NCBI GenBank assembly: GCA_964641395.1
Contig: CAZXKQ010000015.1
Span: 1-44,578 of the forward strand
DNA: 44,578 nucleotides
Origin: CANQBR01 sp964641395
Lineage (GTDB): Bacteria > Bacillota > Negativicutes > Acidaminococcales > Acidaminococcaceae
Direction of reading: 5' to 3'
The stretch's first letter is position 1, and every line of letters starts with the position of its first letter. Below are positions 1 to 7,948 of this stretch, one piece after another. Position numbers and translations under genes: made by a program. The notes beneath the pieces are model-generated. The model saw only the letters and a list, made by a program, of their open reading frames with translations, searched no databases and was not told the DNA's origin.

Positions 1-427
1 AATATCACAGTGTCAACGTGTCGCATCCTTGTTTTATTGGATATATTTCTCAGTCTCCGGATGCCCTACGCGTGCGGATGGGTAATCGGGTCTCAATCCT
101 TGTTTTATTGGATATATTTCTCAGTCTACCTTGATGCACATAAACCGCAGTGAGAGTAGGGGGTCTCAATCCTTGTTTTATTGGATATATCTCTCAGTCC
201 GTCTGCCAAGAGCGGAATCCAAGCCAAAGCCACATGGAAGTCGCAATCCTTGTTTTATTGGATATATTTCTCAGTCAGCACGGGCACAGCAATGGACGAC
301 CAAACAACCGTCCATGTCTCAATCCTTGTTTTATTGGATATATTTCTCAGTCCGAAAGAAGAAGAGCGAGTGGAATCTGTTGTGTTGGGGGTCTCAATCC
401 TCGTTTTATTGGATATATTTCTCAGTC

Positions 428-542
428 AATTGATTGGTCGCAAGTTCCGGCGACCAGCAAGTTGAAGTCTCAATCCTTGTTTTATTGGATATATTTCTCA
501 GTCAATTGATTGGTCGCAAGTTCCGGCGACCAGCAAGTTGAA
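428..542. repeat. Tandemly duplicated spacer-repeat unit
   Basis: The 39-bp spacers at 428-466 and 504-542 are identical and separated by one repeat, so one spacer-repeat unit was duplicated. The spacer contains a 7-bp perfect inverted repeat, TGGTCGC and GCGACCA, around an 8-bp loop. Unequal recombination or replication slippage between repeats is the simplest cause. Confidence 0.95.
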
Positions 543-815
543 GTCTCAATCCTTGTTTTATTGGATATATTTCTCAGTCCATACACATAAGATGATTAAC
601 GGCGTTCAGCCCTTCCGGCGGTCTCAATCCTTGTTTTATTGGATATATTTCTCAGTCTGAGTCCTTAGGGGAGAAGTTAAAAACTAAATTGTCTCAGTTG
701 GTGTCGCAATCCTTGTTTTATTGGATATATTTCTCAGTCAGAATACGATAAGTATTCTCAGTCTCGACCAAGACGGCGGTCGCAATCCTTGTTTTATTGG
801 ATATATTTCTCAGTC

Positions 816-867
816 TTACGGAGGGTCCTACCCTCCGCCGGACAACTTCATAAAACCGCAATAATGT
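816..867. repeat. 52-bp hairpin spacer, copy 1 (second copy at 1126-1177)
   Basis: This spacer is about 13 bp longer than usual and recurs base for base at 1126-1177, four repeat units away. Positions 819-837 form a perfect 8-bp hairpin, CGGAGGGT and ACCCTCCG, with a 3-base loop. The repeat to the right of copy 1 (868) carries a base change that the repeat to the right of copy 2 (1178) lacks, so the two units have diverged slightly since duplication, or were acquired separately. Confidence 0.95.
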
Positions 868-1902
868 GTCTCCATCCTTGTTTTATTGGATATATTTCTC
901 AGTCTTTGTTGAAAATACAGTAAAGGATACCCTTAGGACAGTCTCAATCCTTGTTTTATTGGATATATTTCTCAGTCACAGGATTACCATCGGCATGACT
1001 TTAGGGACAACAACCGTCTCAATCCTTGTTTTATTGGATATATTTCTCAGTCCTGTCCTGCCCCCGCAGGTTGACGCTGTTGCCGTTGGTCTCAATCCTT
1101 GTTTTATTGGATATATTTCTCAGTCTTACGGAGGGTCCTACCCTCCGCCGGACAACTTCATAAAACCGCAATAATGTGTCTCAATCCTTGTTTTATTGGA
1201 TATATTTCTCAGTCACCTAATACCATCAGATGTATCCACTCTCTTATCTATCAGTCTCAATCCTTGTTTTATTGGATATATTTCTCAGTCGAGGACGGGT
1301 GTATTCCTTACACCCTGTCCGTCTATGTTGCCAGATTCCCTGGTGGTCTCAATCCTTGTTTTATTGGATATATTTCTCAGTCAGATAAAAGATCTGCAAA
1401 AAAGAATTTCGATATAAAGTCTCAATCCTTGTTTTATTGGATATATTTCTCAGTCGGAGATGGGGCTGAGGGCGTTGGCGAAGACTAGGAAGGTCTCAAT
1501 CCTTGTTTTATTGGATATATTTCTCAGTCCTTGGTCTCCTCCAGAAGTACATGACGGAGGGAACGTCTCAATCCTTGTTTTATTGGATATATTTCTCAGT
1601 CCCTGGATAAGCTAGTATCTTTCTTCAAAGGACTCGGTAGTCTCAATCCTTGTTTTATTGGATATATTTCTCAGTCCATAGGCTTTGAGCTTAAGGAGGA
1701 CAAGTGATGAAGAAGCTGTCTCAATCCTTGTTTTATTGGATATATTTCTCAGTCATTACCGGAATGCGTTTCATTGTCGACGGGACCGAGAGGTCTCAAT
1801 CCTTGTTTTACTGGATATATTTCTCAGTCTCCTCGCGCAACTGTCTAACTTGCCACTCCACCTTTGTCTCAATCCTTGTTTTATTGGATATATTCCCAGC
1901 CT

Positions 1903-2100
1903 TTCAGCCGCCTTTACCACCCCTAAAGCCTAGTAATACAGAACTGCTTGTCATTATGGGCTTGATTATCACGTACCGCTTGAAGAAGAATTCTACATCC
2001 GCTGTCCCACTCCTTGCTCTAGAAGGATGTTTGCTCTGTCACCCCTCTTTCTTAGTCTCTAAGTGGGAGTCTTTTTATTGATGCTTTAAGAGACAACGTA
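1903..2100. other. Interruption between the two CRISPR blocks
   Basis: These 198 bp separate the degenerate repeat at 1866 from the first repeat of block B at 2101. No convincing ORF with a ribosome-binding site and no transposase remnant is visible. It contains a 6-bp inverted repeat, GTCTCT (2054 on) and AGAGAC (about 2088 on), whose interior includes TTTTTATTGATG and vaguely recalls the CRISPR repeat; it could be a decayed repeat. It does not clearly resemble the leader at 4716-4941, so I do not call it a second leader. Confidence 0.6.
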
Positions 2101-4715
2101 GTCGCAATCCTTGTTTTATTGGATATATTTCTCAGTCAGAATCAACCCCATGGTCATCCTGTCCCACCTGCCGTCGCAATCCTTGTTTTATTGGATATAT
2201 TTCTCAGTCCTTAGAGCCCAATGGCTGGTCGAGCTGAGTAGGCTTTCGGGGGAGTCTCAATCCTTGTTTTATTGGATATATTTCTCAGTCAAGGGCGATT
2301 GCCCGCCGCTAACCGTTAAAGTGGCGAAGTCTCAATCCTTGTTTTATTGGATATATTTCTCAGTCAAGATGGCCAGCAGGTCTCAATCCTTGTTTTATTG
2401 GATATATTTCTCAGTCTAAAGCCAAGTTGATTGTTGAAGTGAACCCAGAGATATTGCCGTGTCTCAATCCTTGTTTTATTGGATATATTTCTCAGTCAAA
2501 AAACGAAATGTTGGTGCAGGAGTTGTTAATGGTAGTGTCTCAATCCTTGTTTTATTGGATATATTTCTCAGTCAGAAAAGGAGAAAAAAATGAAGAATAT
2601 CGCCACCAGTCTCAATCCTTGTTTTATTGGATATATTTCTCAGTCCCCGTGGACCACCAATGCCGCAGGAGCCTGTTAAAGGTGTCTGAGTCTCAATCCT
2701 TGTTTTATTGGATATATTTCTCAGTCTGATTGAAATTATTGATGAAAAGGAGGGAGATAAAGTCTCAATCCTTGTTTTATTGGATATATTTCTCAGTCAC
2801 CCATAAAACCAACGGGGTTTATAATACTTGGTGTATGGGGTGTCTCAATCCTTGTTTTATTGGATATATTTCTCAGTCTTAAGATTAAAGAACTCGTACC
2901 AAATAAGAATTTGTTACGTCTCAATCCTTGTTTTATTGGATATATTTCTCAGTCGTAATCCCGGCCGATGGCAGGATAGCTCGTGCCGCAGTCTCAATCC
3001 TTGTTTTATTGGATATATTTCTCAGTCCCTGGGAGTGTTCGCCGGTTGCTTCGTCGCCTCCATGTCTCAATCCTTGTTTTATTGGATATATTTCTCAGTC
3101 CTAGTTGACCGTGACTTAGTAGCGAAGTATGAAAAACAGGGTCTCAATCCTTGTTTTATTGGATATATTTCTCAGTCTAAACTTGGGGTCCTCCTCCAAT
3201 ACCCGAGTAGCATCTGAGAAAGTCTCAATCCTTGTTTTATTGGATATATTTCTCAGTCTGGATTTCTTGCTGACCATTAAAAAGTACGCTCCTCAGGTCT
3301 CAATCCTTGTTTTATTGGATATATTTCTCAGTCTTCCTGGTTTAGTTTGGATCTTTTCAATATCATCTTCAATAGTCTCAATCCTTGTTTTATTGGATAT
3401 ATTTCTCAGTCCTTATCCCATTTATCTTCGCCGTACACACGCTGGAACACAGGTCTCAATCCTTGTTTTATTGGATATATTTCTCAGTCGAAAGATGGCC
3501 GTTTTTGGAGGGTATGTTTCTCTATGTCTCAATCCTTGTTTTATTGGATATATTTCTCAGTCTGGTGAGCCTCTACCTTGCCTTCACTGGGGCCGAGTGG
3601 AGTCTCAATCCTTGTTTTATTGGATATATTTCTCAGTCCTGCGGATTGTGGCGCTGTGTATCTTCCTTACCACCGTCTCAATCCTTGTTTTATTGGATAT
3701 ATTTCTCAGTCTTAAACCCCCATATCACTGATAAGGTAATGATCATGGAAAGGCGGTCTCAATCCTTGTTTTATTGGATATATTTCTCAGTCTTACAACC
3801 AACGAAAAGGTGTCTACTATAGCAGGACTTTCACTGTAGGTCTCAATCCTTGTTTTATTGGATATATTTCTCAGTCTACCGATATCGGTATGCAAAAAGT
3901 ATGGAAAACAATTAGGTCTCAATCCTTGTTTTATTGGATATATTTCTCAGTCCGATAATAGCAAAATTAAGAGTGCAGAGGTAAAGGAAGCAGTCTCAAT
4001 CCTTGTTTTATTGGATATATTTCTCAGTCAGACTAGCCAGCTCCTTTCTGTCTTCTTTTAGCCGTTGTCTCAATCCTTGTTTTATTGGATATATTTCTCA
4101 GTCTGCCGGTATTCACACCAACATCACCGCCAGGGCCCGCTGTCTCAATCCTTGTTTTATTGGATATATTTCTCAGTCGGCAAGGTTGTTGGGAGCGGCC
4201 CAAAAATGCAGGCCAGGCAGTCTCAATCCTTGTTTTATTGGATATATTTCTCAGTCACCTCGTGAGGCGTGCGGGTGATTAGGTTTGATTAGGTTTGAGT
4301 CTCAATCCTTGTTTTATTGGATATATTTCTCAGTCAACAGTGGCGTTGTCTACAAGCGGCCATATACCACTATGTCTCAATCCTTGTTTTATTGGATATA
4401 TTTCTCAGTCGCCCTTCGCCGTATTTGGGGCGGAGCCTCATCCTGCCGTAGTCTCAATCCTTGTTTTATTGGATATATTTCTCAGTCCAACAAAAAGTTC
4501 ATAACATTGTGGAAGAAAAATTATGTCTCAATCCTTGTTTTATTGGATATATTTCTCAGTCTAATAGACGAATGTCGTAAACTTCTTCCAAGTGATAGTC
4601 TCAATCCTTGTTTTATTGGATATATTTCTCAGTCTACCTGCTCTAATAATATCTGGCATTTGAGTTATAAAGAATACTGTCTCAATCCTTGTTTTATTGG
4701 ATATATTTCTCAGTC
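2101..4715 (-). CRISPR. CRISPR array B (leader-proximal block, 35 repeats)
   Basis: Repeats of 37 bp start at 2101, 2173, 2254, 2329, 2380, 2461, 2537, 2609, 2690, 2762, 2842, 2918, 2991, 3064, 3141, 3222, 3297, 3375, 3453, 3526, 3602, 3675, 3756, 3840, 3916, 3993, 4067, 4142, 4220, 4299, 4374, 4451, 4525, 4598 and 4679. Only the first two carry GTCGC instead of GTCTC; the 33 from 2254 onward look identical. This gradient of repeat purity toward the right, together with the ATTGAGAC end on the minus strand, places the leader at the right edge next to cas2. Spacers are mostly 34-45 bp, with one of 14 bp (2366-2379) and one of 47 bp (3793-3839). Spacers at 2574-2608 and 2727-2761 contain Shine-Dalgarno-like purine tracts on the plus strand. 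Confidence 0.98.
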
Positions 4716-4941
4716 AGCTAAATTCTCGACAAGCCTTGGAAACTCTAGCCTTTTCGCCCAAAGTCCCCAGCCTGTCCCTTGCATAAAAATCCCACAAAAA
4801 CGCCAATAATCTGTTAAACCTCCCAATCCTTCACCTCCCTAAAGACCAATAACACCCTAGAGCCCCAAAGGCCTCTCCGCCTTTTTCCCTCTTTTCATAA
4901 ATAAACCCCCATAACACAGCACCCAAAAAGCCGCCGGCAGG
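4716..4941 (-). promoter_or_regulatory. Probable CRISPR leader
   Basis: A non-coding 226-bp stretch lies between the cas2 stop codon and the last repeat. Its position next to uniform repeats and the adaptation genes fits the leader, which would carry the array promoter and integration signals. I see no strong consensus promoter on the minus strand; a weak candidate reads TTGGCG then TATGCA about 90 bp upstream of the first repeat. No minus-strand terminator separates cas2 from the array, so read-through from the cas operon could also supply pre-crRNA. Confidence 0.6.
4867..4896 (+). terminator. Terminator-like hairpin facing the cas operon
   Basis: Inverted repeat AAAGGC (4867-4872) and GCCTTT (4879-4884) is followed on the plus strand by T-rich sequence. 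On the minus strand it is followed by G residues, so it would act only on plus-strand transcripts leaving the array. It may stop antisense array transcription from entering cas2 and cas1. Confidence 0.4.
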
Positions 4942-5232
4942 CTACAAAAACACCACATCCTTCCTCTCCAGCAACTCCGCCAACGCCCCCGCCCTGCCCA
5001 GGGTTCTGGCAGTCTGCAAATGCCGCTTCCCCATTGGGAAGATCATCACCGAATCCTCCTTGGCCCGTATCTTCCCCCGCAGCTCCTTGGCCAGCCTATC
5101 CATCGCCTCCGGCGCCAACTCCCCTAGGAAGACGCTTTTCTGCAGCCGCTGCAGCCCTGCGTTCTCGCACAGCTTGGCTGTGCGGTAGAGCCTTTTGGGA
5201 GCAGCGATGTCGTACATCACCAACCAGTACAC
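4942..5232 (-). CDS. cas2: CRISPR-associated endonuclease Cas2
   Basis: This 96-residue protein is the usual Cas2 size. It acts with Cas1 in spacer capture, forming the central dimer of the integrase. The start is GTG at 5232: it is preceded by AGGAGG at a 7-base distance and gives an N-terminus reading YWLVMYDI, the first ferredoxin-fold strand with the conserved Asp. An ATG at 5217 would delete that strand. The frame overlaps the end of cas1 by 16 bases, so the two are translationally coupled. It is the last gene of the cas operon and faces the leader directly. Confidence 0.93.
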   Translation of the reverse strand: MYWLVMYDIAAPKRLYRTAKLCENAGLQRLQKSVFLGELAPEAMDRLAKELRGKIRAKEDSVMIFPMGKRHLQTARTLGRAGALAELLERKDVVFL

Positions 5233-6206
5233 TCCTCCACCTCCTGCTCCTTCCAGGCCGCCAAACCCTTGGCCAGGCCCCGCACCAAGGCTTCCATCTC
5301 CCGGCGGTAACCCTTGCGCAGCCTGGCATCCAGCTTCTCCAGCAACAACTTCCTGCCGGAGGAGCTGAGGGTCAGCCCCTTTTTGCCTACGGTGAAGTGG
5401 CTGTCCACCCGCACCTGGTGCTTGGTGAACAGCTTGCACACCGTCTCCTCCACTGCCACCCGGAAGGGTTCGATCAGGTCGTAGGTCAGGGTGGGGCTGT
5501 TGTAGCTATCCGTGTGCATCACCCCTAGGTAGGGGTTGAGCCGCACCCGGTAACAGAGGTGGAGCAGCTCCCGGTACAGCACCCCGTAGCCGTAGTTCAG
5601 CAGCTGGTTGAAGGGGCCGGCCTCCGGCCCCCGCTCCCGGCCGGCAAAGGCAGCCTCCGCCGGCAGGATGGCGGCCAGGGCGGCAAAGTACACCCTCCCC
5701 GCCGTCCCCTCGTAGCCCTGCAGGCTCTCCCGCAGGCTGCAGATGGGGGCTGGGGGCAGCCCGGCGATTTTAGCCTGGATCTCTTCCATCTTCGCGGCGC
5801 TGGCCCGCAGGGCCTCCCCCCGCTCATCCCGGCGGTTGGCCGCCAGCCGCAGCAACAACTCCACCCTGGCCTGCAGCTTCCTGCCCAGCAGGGTGGTGGC
5901 CAGGACGGAGCCGGCCGGCTCCTCTGCCAGCTGCAGCTGCCGGCGGTGCAGCAGGGGGGTGCTCCCCTGCTCAAAGGCCTCCGTGTACCACAGGGGCCGC
6001 CCCCGCCTATCCACGTAGGTGAGGGGCACCCTGTGCTTGATGCAGAGGGAGATCAGCTCAGACGAGAGGCTGCAGGGAGCCGCCACTACCAGTTCCTCTA
6101 CCTGGCTGATAGGCACCCTGCGGCTGCTCCCCTCCTTGCTCACCGCCTCTATACAGTCCCCGGCCTTCTTCAAGGCCAGGCCGTAGCTAGTAACCGTCAG
6201 TACCAT
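5217..6206 (-). CDS. cas1: CRISPR-associated integrase Cas1
   Basis: A 329-residue Cas1, the metal-dependent integrase that inserts prespacers at the leader-repeat junction. Visible hallmarks are Glu166 in the QGYEGTAGRVYF segment, His231 in GVMHTDSYN, and the acidic pair Asp243/Glu246 in YDLIEPFR, the expected metal ligands. The N-terminal beta-rich domain and C-terminal alpha-helical catalytic domain are both complete. There is no fused reverse transcriptase or Cas6, as seen in some type III loci. It begins 3 bp after csm4 with a GGAAGGA ribosome-binding site and overlaps cas2. The adaptation genes therefore sit downstream of the effector genes in one operon. Confidence 0.97.
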   Translation of the reverse strand: MVLTVTSYGLALKKAGDCIEAVSKEGSSRRVPISQVEELVVAAPCSLSSELISLCIKHRVPLTYVDRRGRPLWYTEAFEQGSTPLLHRRQLQLAEEPAGSVLATTLLGRKLQARVELLLRLAANRRDERGEALRASAAKMEEIQAKIAGLPPAPICSLRESLQGYEGTAGRVYFAALAAILPAEAAFAGRERGPEAGPFNQLLNYGYGVLYRELLHLCYRVRLNPYLGVMHTDSYNSPTLTYDLIEPFRVAVEETVCKLFTKHQVRVDSHFTVGKKGLTLSSSGRKLLLEKLDARLRKGYRREMEALVRGLAKGLAAWKEQEVEECTGW

Positions 6207-6209
6207 GGC

Positions 6210-7175
6210 CTATCCTTCCAGCACCTCCGTAGGGATGCGGACGGGGACGGCTATGGTGCAGCCATTGACAGTGACCGGCGCCTTCACGGCGGCAATGCCG
6301 CTGAGGCAGCGGCCGTACCAGGGCCGCAGCTCCTGGGTCTGGAACAGGCTGCCTGCCTTCAACTGCAGCAGAGGCTTCTTAAAGGGCGCCTCTCCCGCGG
6401 CGAAGTCTCTGTCCAGCCGGGGGTACTTGGCCAGGGTCTGGTACCAGCCCTGGGTGGGATCGCCGGCCGCCGGCAGAAAGTTGGACAGGGCCACGAAGCC
6501 GTTAGCCCCCTCCGGCGGCGCCAACAGCTCCTTCTCCTCCTCCAGGGCAGTCAGCTTGAAACTGCCGCAGCCGCTAGACTTGTCCCCGCCTATGCCCAGG
6601 GCCAGCATCAGCTCCAGGGCGGGCTGCATCAGCTCCAGAGGCAGGTGGTTCAACAGGTAGATGTCGAACCCATCCCCCGGGTTGAAGAAGCGCCGGTCCA
6701 GGCCGAAGAGGTTGCCGGAGCCGTCAGCATCTTTTTCCACTGTGCCGCTCTCCCGGCTCACCAGGTTGTGGAGGGTGGTTTCTTCCTCCCCCAGCTCCTG
6801 GACCAGGTCCTGGGTGAAGCCCCGCCACTCCCCCGCCTTGATGCGCAGGAAGGCGGCGCGCTTCACATAGCGGGCGCCCTTCAACTTTTTATTCTTCTGG
6901 TAGGCTGCCAGACGCTCCCCCTTCCCCACCTTGTCCTGGAAGCGTTCAGCCATGTCGTAGCAGCCTAGGGGCAGGGGCAGGGCTCCCTGGGGGAAGCCGT
7001 TGGAAAAGATGAGGGGCGGCTCCCCGATCAGGGAGAAGTCGATGATCTCTTCCTCCAGGTCCTTATCCCCGTACAGCCGCAGCCAGCTCCAGCAGAAGGC
7101 GCCGAAGAGGGTGTCGCTCTGCAGCGGGGAGGCCAGGGGCCCTAGAGGCTGGATGGTGGCTCGATAGAGGGGCAT
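6210..7175 (-). CDS. csm4: Type III-A effector subunit Csm4
   Basis: A 321-residue RAMP protein of the Csm4 (Cas5-like) family, which holds the 5' tag of crRNA and contacts Cas10. The N-terminus has the family's typical PLYRATIQPL and LQSDTLFGAFCW segments, and a glycine-rich RAMP loop, GIGGDKSSGCGSF, lies near residue 195. The C-terminal sequence with VPVRIP is typical of Csm4. It starts 2 bp after csm3 and ends 3 bp before cas1, leaving no room for csm5, which normally follows csm4. Length is ordinary for Csm4, so there is no sign that a Csm5 has been fused to it. Confidence 0.9.
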   Translation of the reverse strand: MPLYRATIQPLGPLASPLQSDTLFGAFCWSWLRLYGDKDLEEEIIDFSLIGEPPLIFSNGFPQGALPLPLGCYDMAERFQDKVGKGERLAAYQKNKKLKGARYVKRAAFLRIKAGEWRGFTQDLVQELGEEETTLHNLVSRESGTVEKDADGSGNLFGLDRRFFNPGDGFDIYLLNHLPLELMQPALELMLALGIGGDKSSGCGSFKLTALEEEKELLAPPEGANGFVALSNFLPAAGDPTQGWYQTLAKYPRLDRDFAAGEAPFKKPLLQLKAGSLFQTQELRPWYGRCLSGIAAVKAPVTVNGCTIAVPVRIPTEVLEG

Positions 7176-7177
7176 GG

Positions 7178-7846
7178 TTACACCCCTTTAGCGGTGACTT
7201 CGTAATGGAACTTTACCTTGCCGTAACCCCGGGAGCCGCTGTTCCCCAAGTAGGAAGCCTCCACCAAGGACAGGCCCTGTTTTACAAAGTCCACCAGTTT
7301 TTTCTCGTCGTCCTTATCAAAAAGCTGCAGTTGGATATCCAAGGTAAACTCTGCCCCGGCCGGCACCCTCTCCATGAAGCGAGGGCTTTTGGCCGTGCCG
7401 CTTTTGCGGTCGATAATGTTCTCCGCCTTAACTTCCAGATAGCTGCCCTTTTCCAAAGGTAACTTCTGCACCTTTTCCCGGAAGGCCTCCGTCATCACGC
7501 TGTCCCGCACTAGGATACGGGTGGGCCCACATTTGGAGCCAGGGTTGAAATGAGCGCCAAATATGGTGCAGATCGGGCAGCCAGGCTGTCCACAGCCACA
7601 TGGCTCGCTATCAGTATCTTCCAAATTTTTCTTCTTTGCCCCGTAAACATGTTCTAGTTGGGACCGCATCTTCCCCTTCAGGCTGGAACCCGGCAGATAG
7701 GGCTCCCCAGTGAGGGGGTTCTTGATTACCTCGCTGTCAGCACCACCGATGCCCAGATCGTTGGCGCCGCCCTTAATGGAGATACCGGTAACACATTCGA
7801 TAGTCCCTTGGAAAGAAACGATTTTTTTCAATTTCCAGCTAGCCAT
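7178..7846 (-). CDS. csm3: Type III-A backbone RNase subunit Csm3
   Basis: A 222-residue Csm3 (Cas7 family), which polymerises along the crRNA and cuts bound target RNA every six nucleotides. The motif IGGADSEVIKNP includes Asp37, which aligns with the catalytic Asp33 of S. thermophilus Csm3, so RNase activity should be intact. LPGSSLKGKMRSQLE is the RNA-binding segment, and a Cys cluster, CGCGQPGCPICTIFG, fits the zinc site of the family. A GSRGYGKV glycine loop is near the C-terminus. About 100 bp separate it from csm2, the only gap inside the operon. Its start is preceded by GGGAGAG. Confidence 0.95.
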   Translation of the reverse strand: MASWKLKKIVSFQGTIECVTGISIKGGANDLGIGGADSEVIKNPLTGEPYLPGSSLKGKMRSQLEHVYGAKKKNLEDTDSEPCGCGQPGCPICTIFGAHFNPGSKCGPTRILVRDSVMTEAFREKVQKLPLEKGSYLEVKAENIIDRKSGTAKSPRFMERVPAGAEFTLDIQLQLFDKDDEKKLVDFVKQGLSLVEASYLGNSGSRGYGKVKFHYEVTAKGV

Positions 7847-7948
7847 TAACTTTCACTCTCCCTTATGCATAATTCATTCCTCCCCCTGCCCCCCGCTACC
7901 ACTGCCCTAGGGCTGGCAGTTTGTGCCGGAGAGGGGTGGTTGGTGCCC

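Larger units (their letters stand above)
1..1902 (-). CRISPR. CRISPR array A (leader-distal block, 25 repeats, truncated by window edge)
   Basis: Copies of a 37-bp repeat start at 20, 90, 163, 240, 316, 391, 467, 543, 621, 703, 779, 868, 941, 1016, 1089, 1178, 1254, 1346, 1419, 1493, 1565, 1640, 1718, 1793 and 1866. On the plus strand the repeat begins GTCTCAATCC and ends TTTCTCAGTC. On the minus strand it ends GGATTGAGAC, close to the ATTGAAAC tag found at the 3' end of many type I and III repeats, so I infer minus-strand transcription. Most spacers are 34-45 bp, with outliers of 52 (twice) and 55 bp. Variant repeats are common here: GTCGC at 20 (also 1 bp short), 240, 703 and 779, single changes at 163, 391, 868 and 1793, and a badly degenerate copy at 1866 with its right end lost. 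The array continues to the left of the window. Confidence 0.97.

Noticed and set aside
1903..2100. Second CRISPR leader for block A
   Set aside because: It does not resemble 4716-4941 and the repeat next to it is degenerate, opposite to what a leader end should show.
4257..4298. Tandem GATTAGGTTT inside a spacer
   Set aside because: Two short copies within one spacer; most likely a property of the source DNA.
131..4809. Many overlapping ORFs across 131-4809 with repeated NPCFIGYISQS, QSLFYWIYFSV or ILVLLDIFLS segments
   Set aside because: They are translations of the CRISPR repeat in three frames; the repetition comes from the array and they lack proper starts.
4942..5439. Longer Cas2 reading frame from 5439
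   Set aside because: The first 69 residues overlap cas1 in another frame and do not look like Cas2; the GTG at 5232 has a strong ribosome-binding site.
5217..6206. Reverse transcriptase-Cas1 fusion for RNA spacer uptake
   Set aside because: Cas1 is a standard 329-residue protein with no extra domain, and no RT gene is nearby.
5559..6968. 469-residue plus-strand ORF opposite cas1 and csm4
   Set aside because: Composition is Gln/Leu/Ala/Gly-rich with no recognisable domain; it is the antisense shadow of GC-rich coding DNA.
6210..7175. Reading the last effector gene as Csm5 or a Csm4-Csm5 fusion
   Set aside because: N-terminal and C-terminal motifs fit Csm4 and the length of 321 residues leaves no room for a second RAMP protein.
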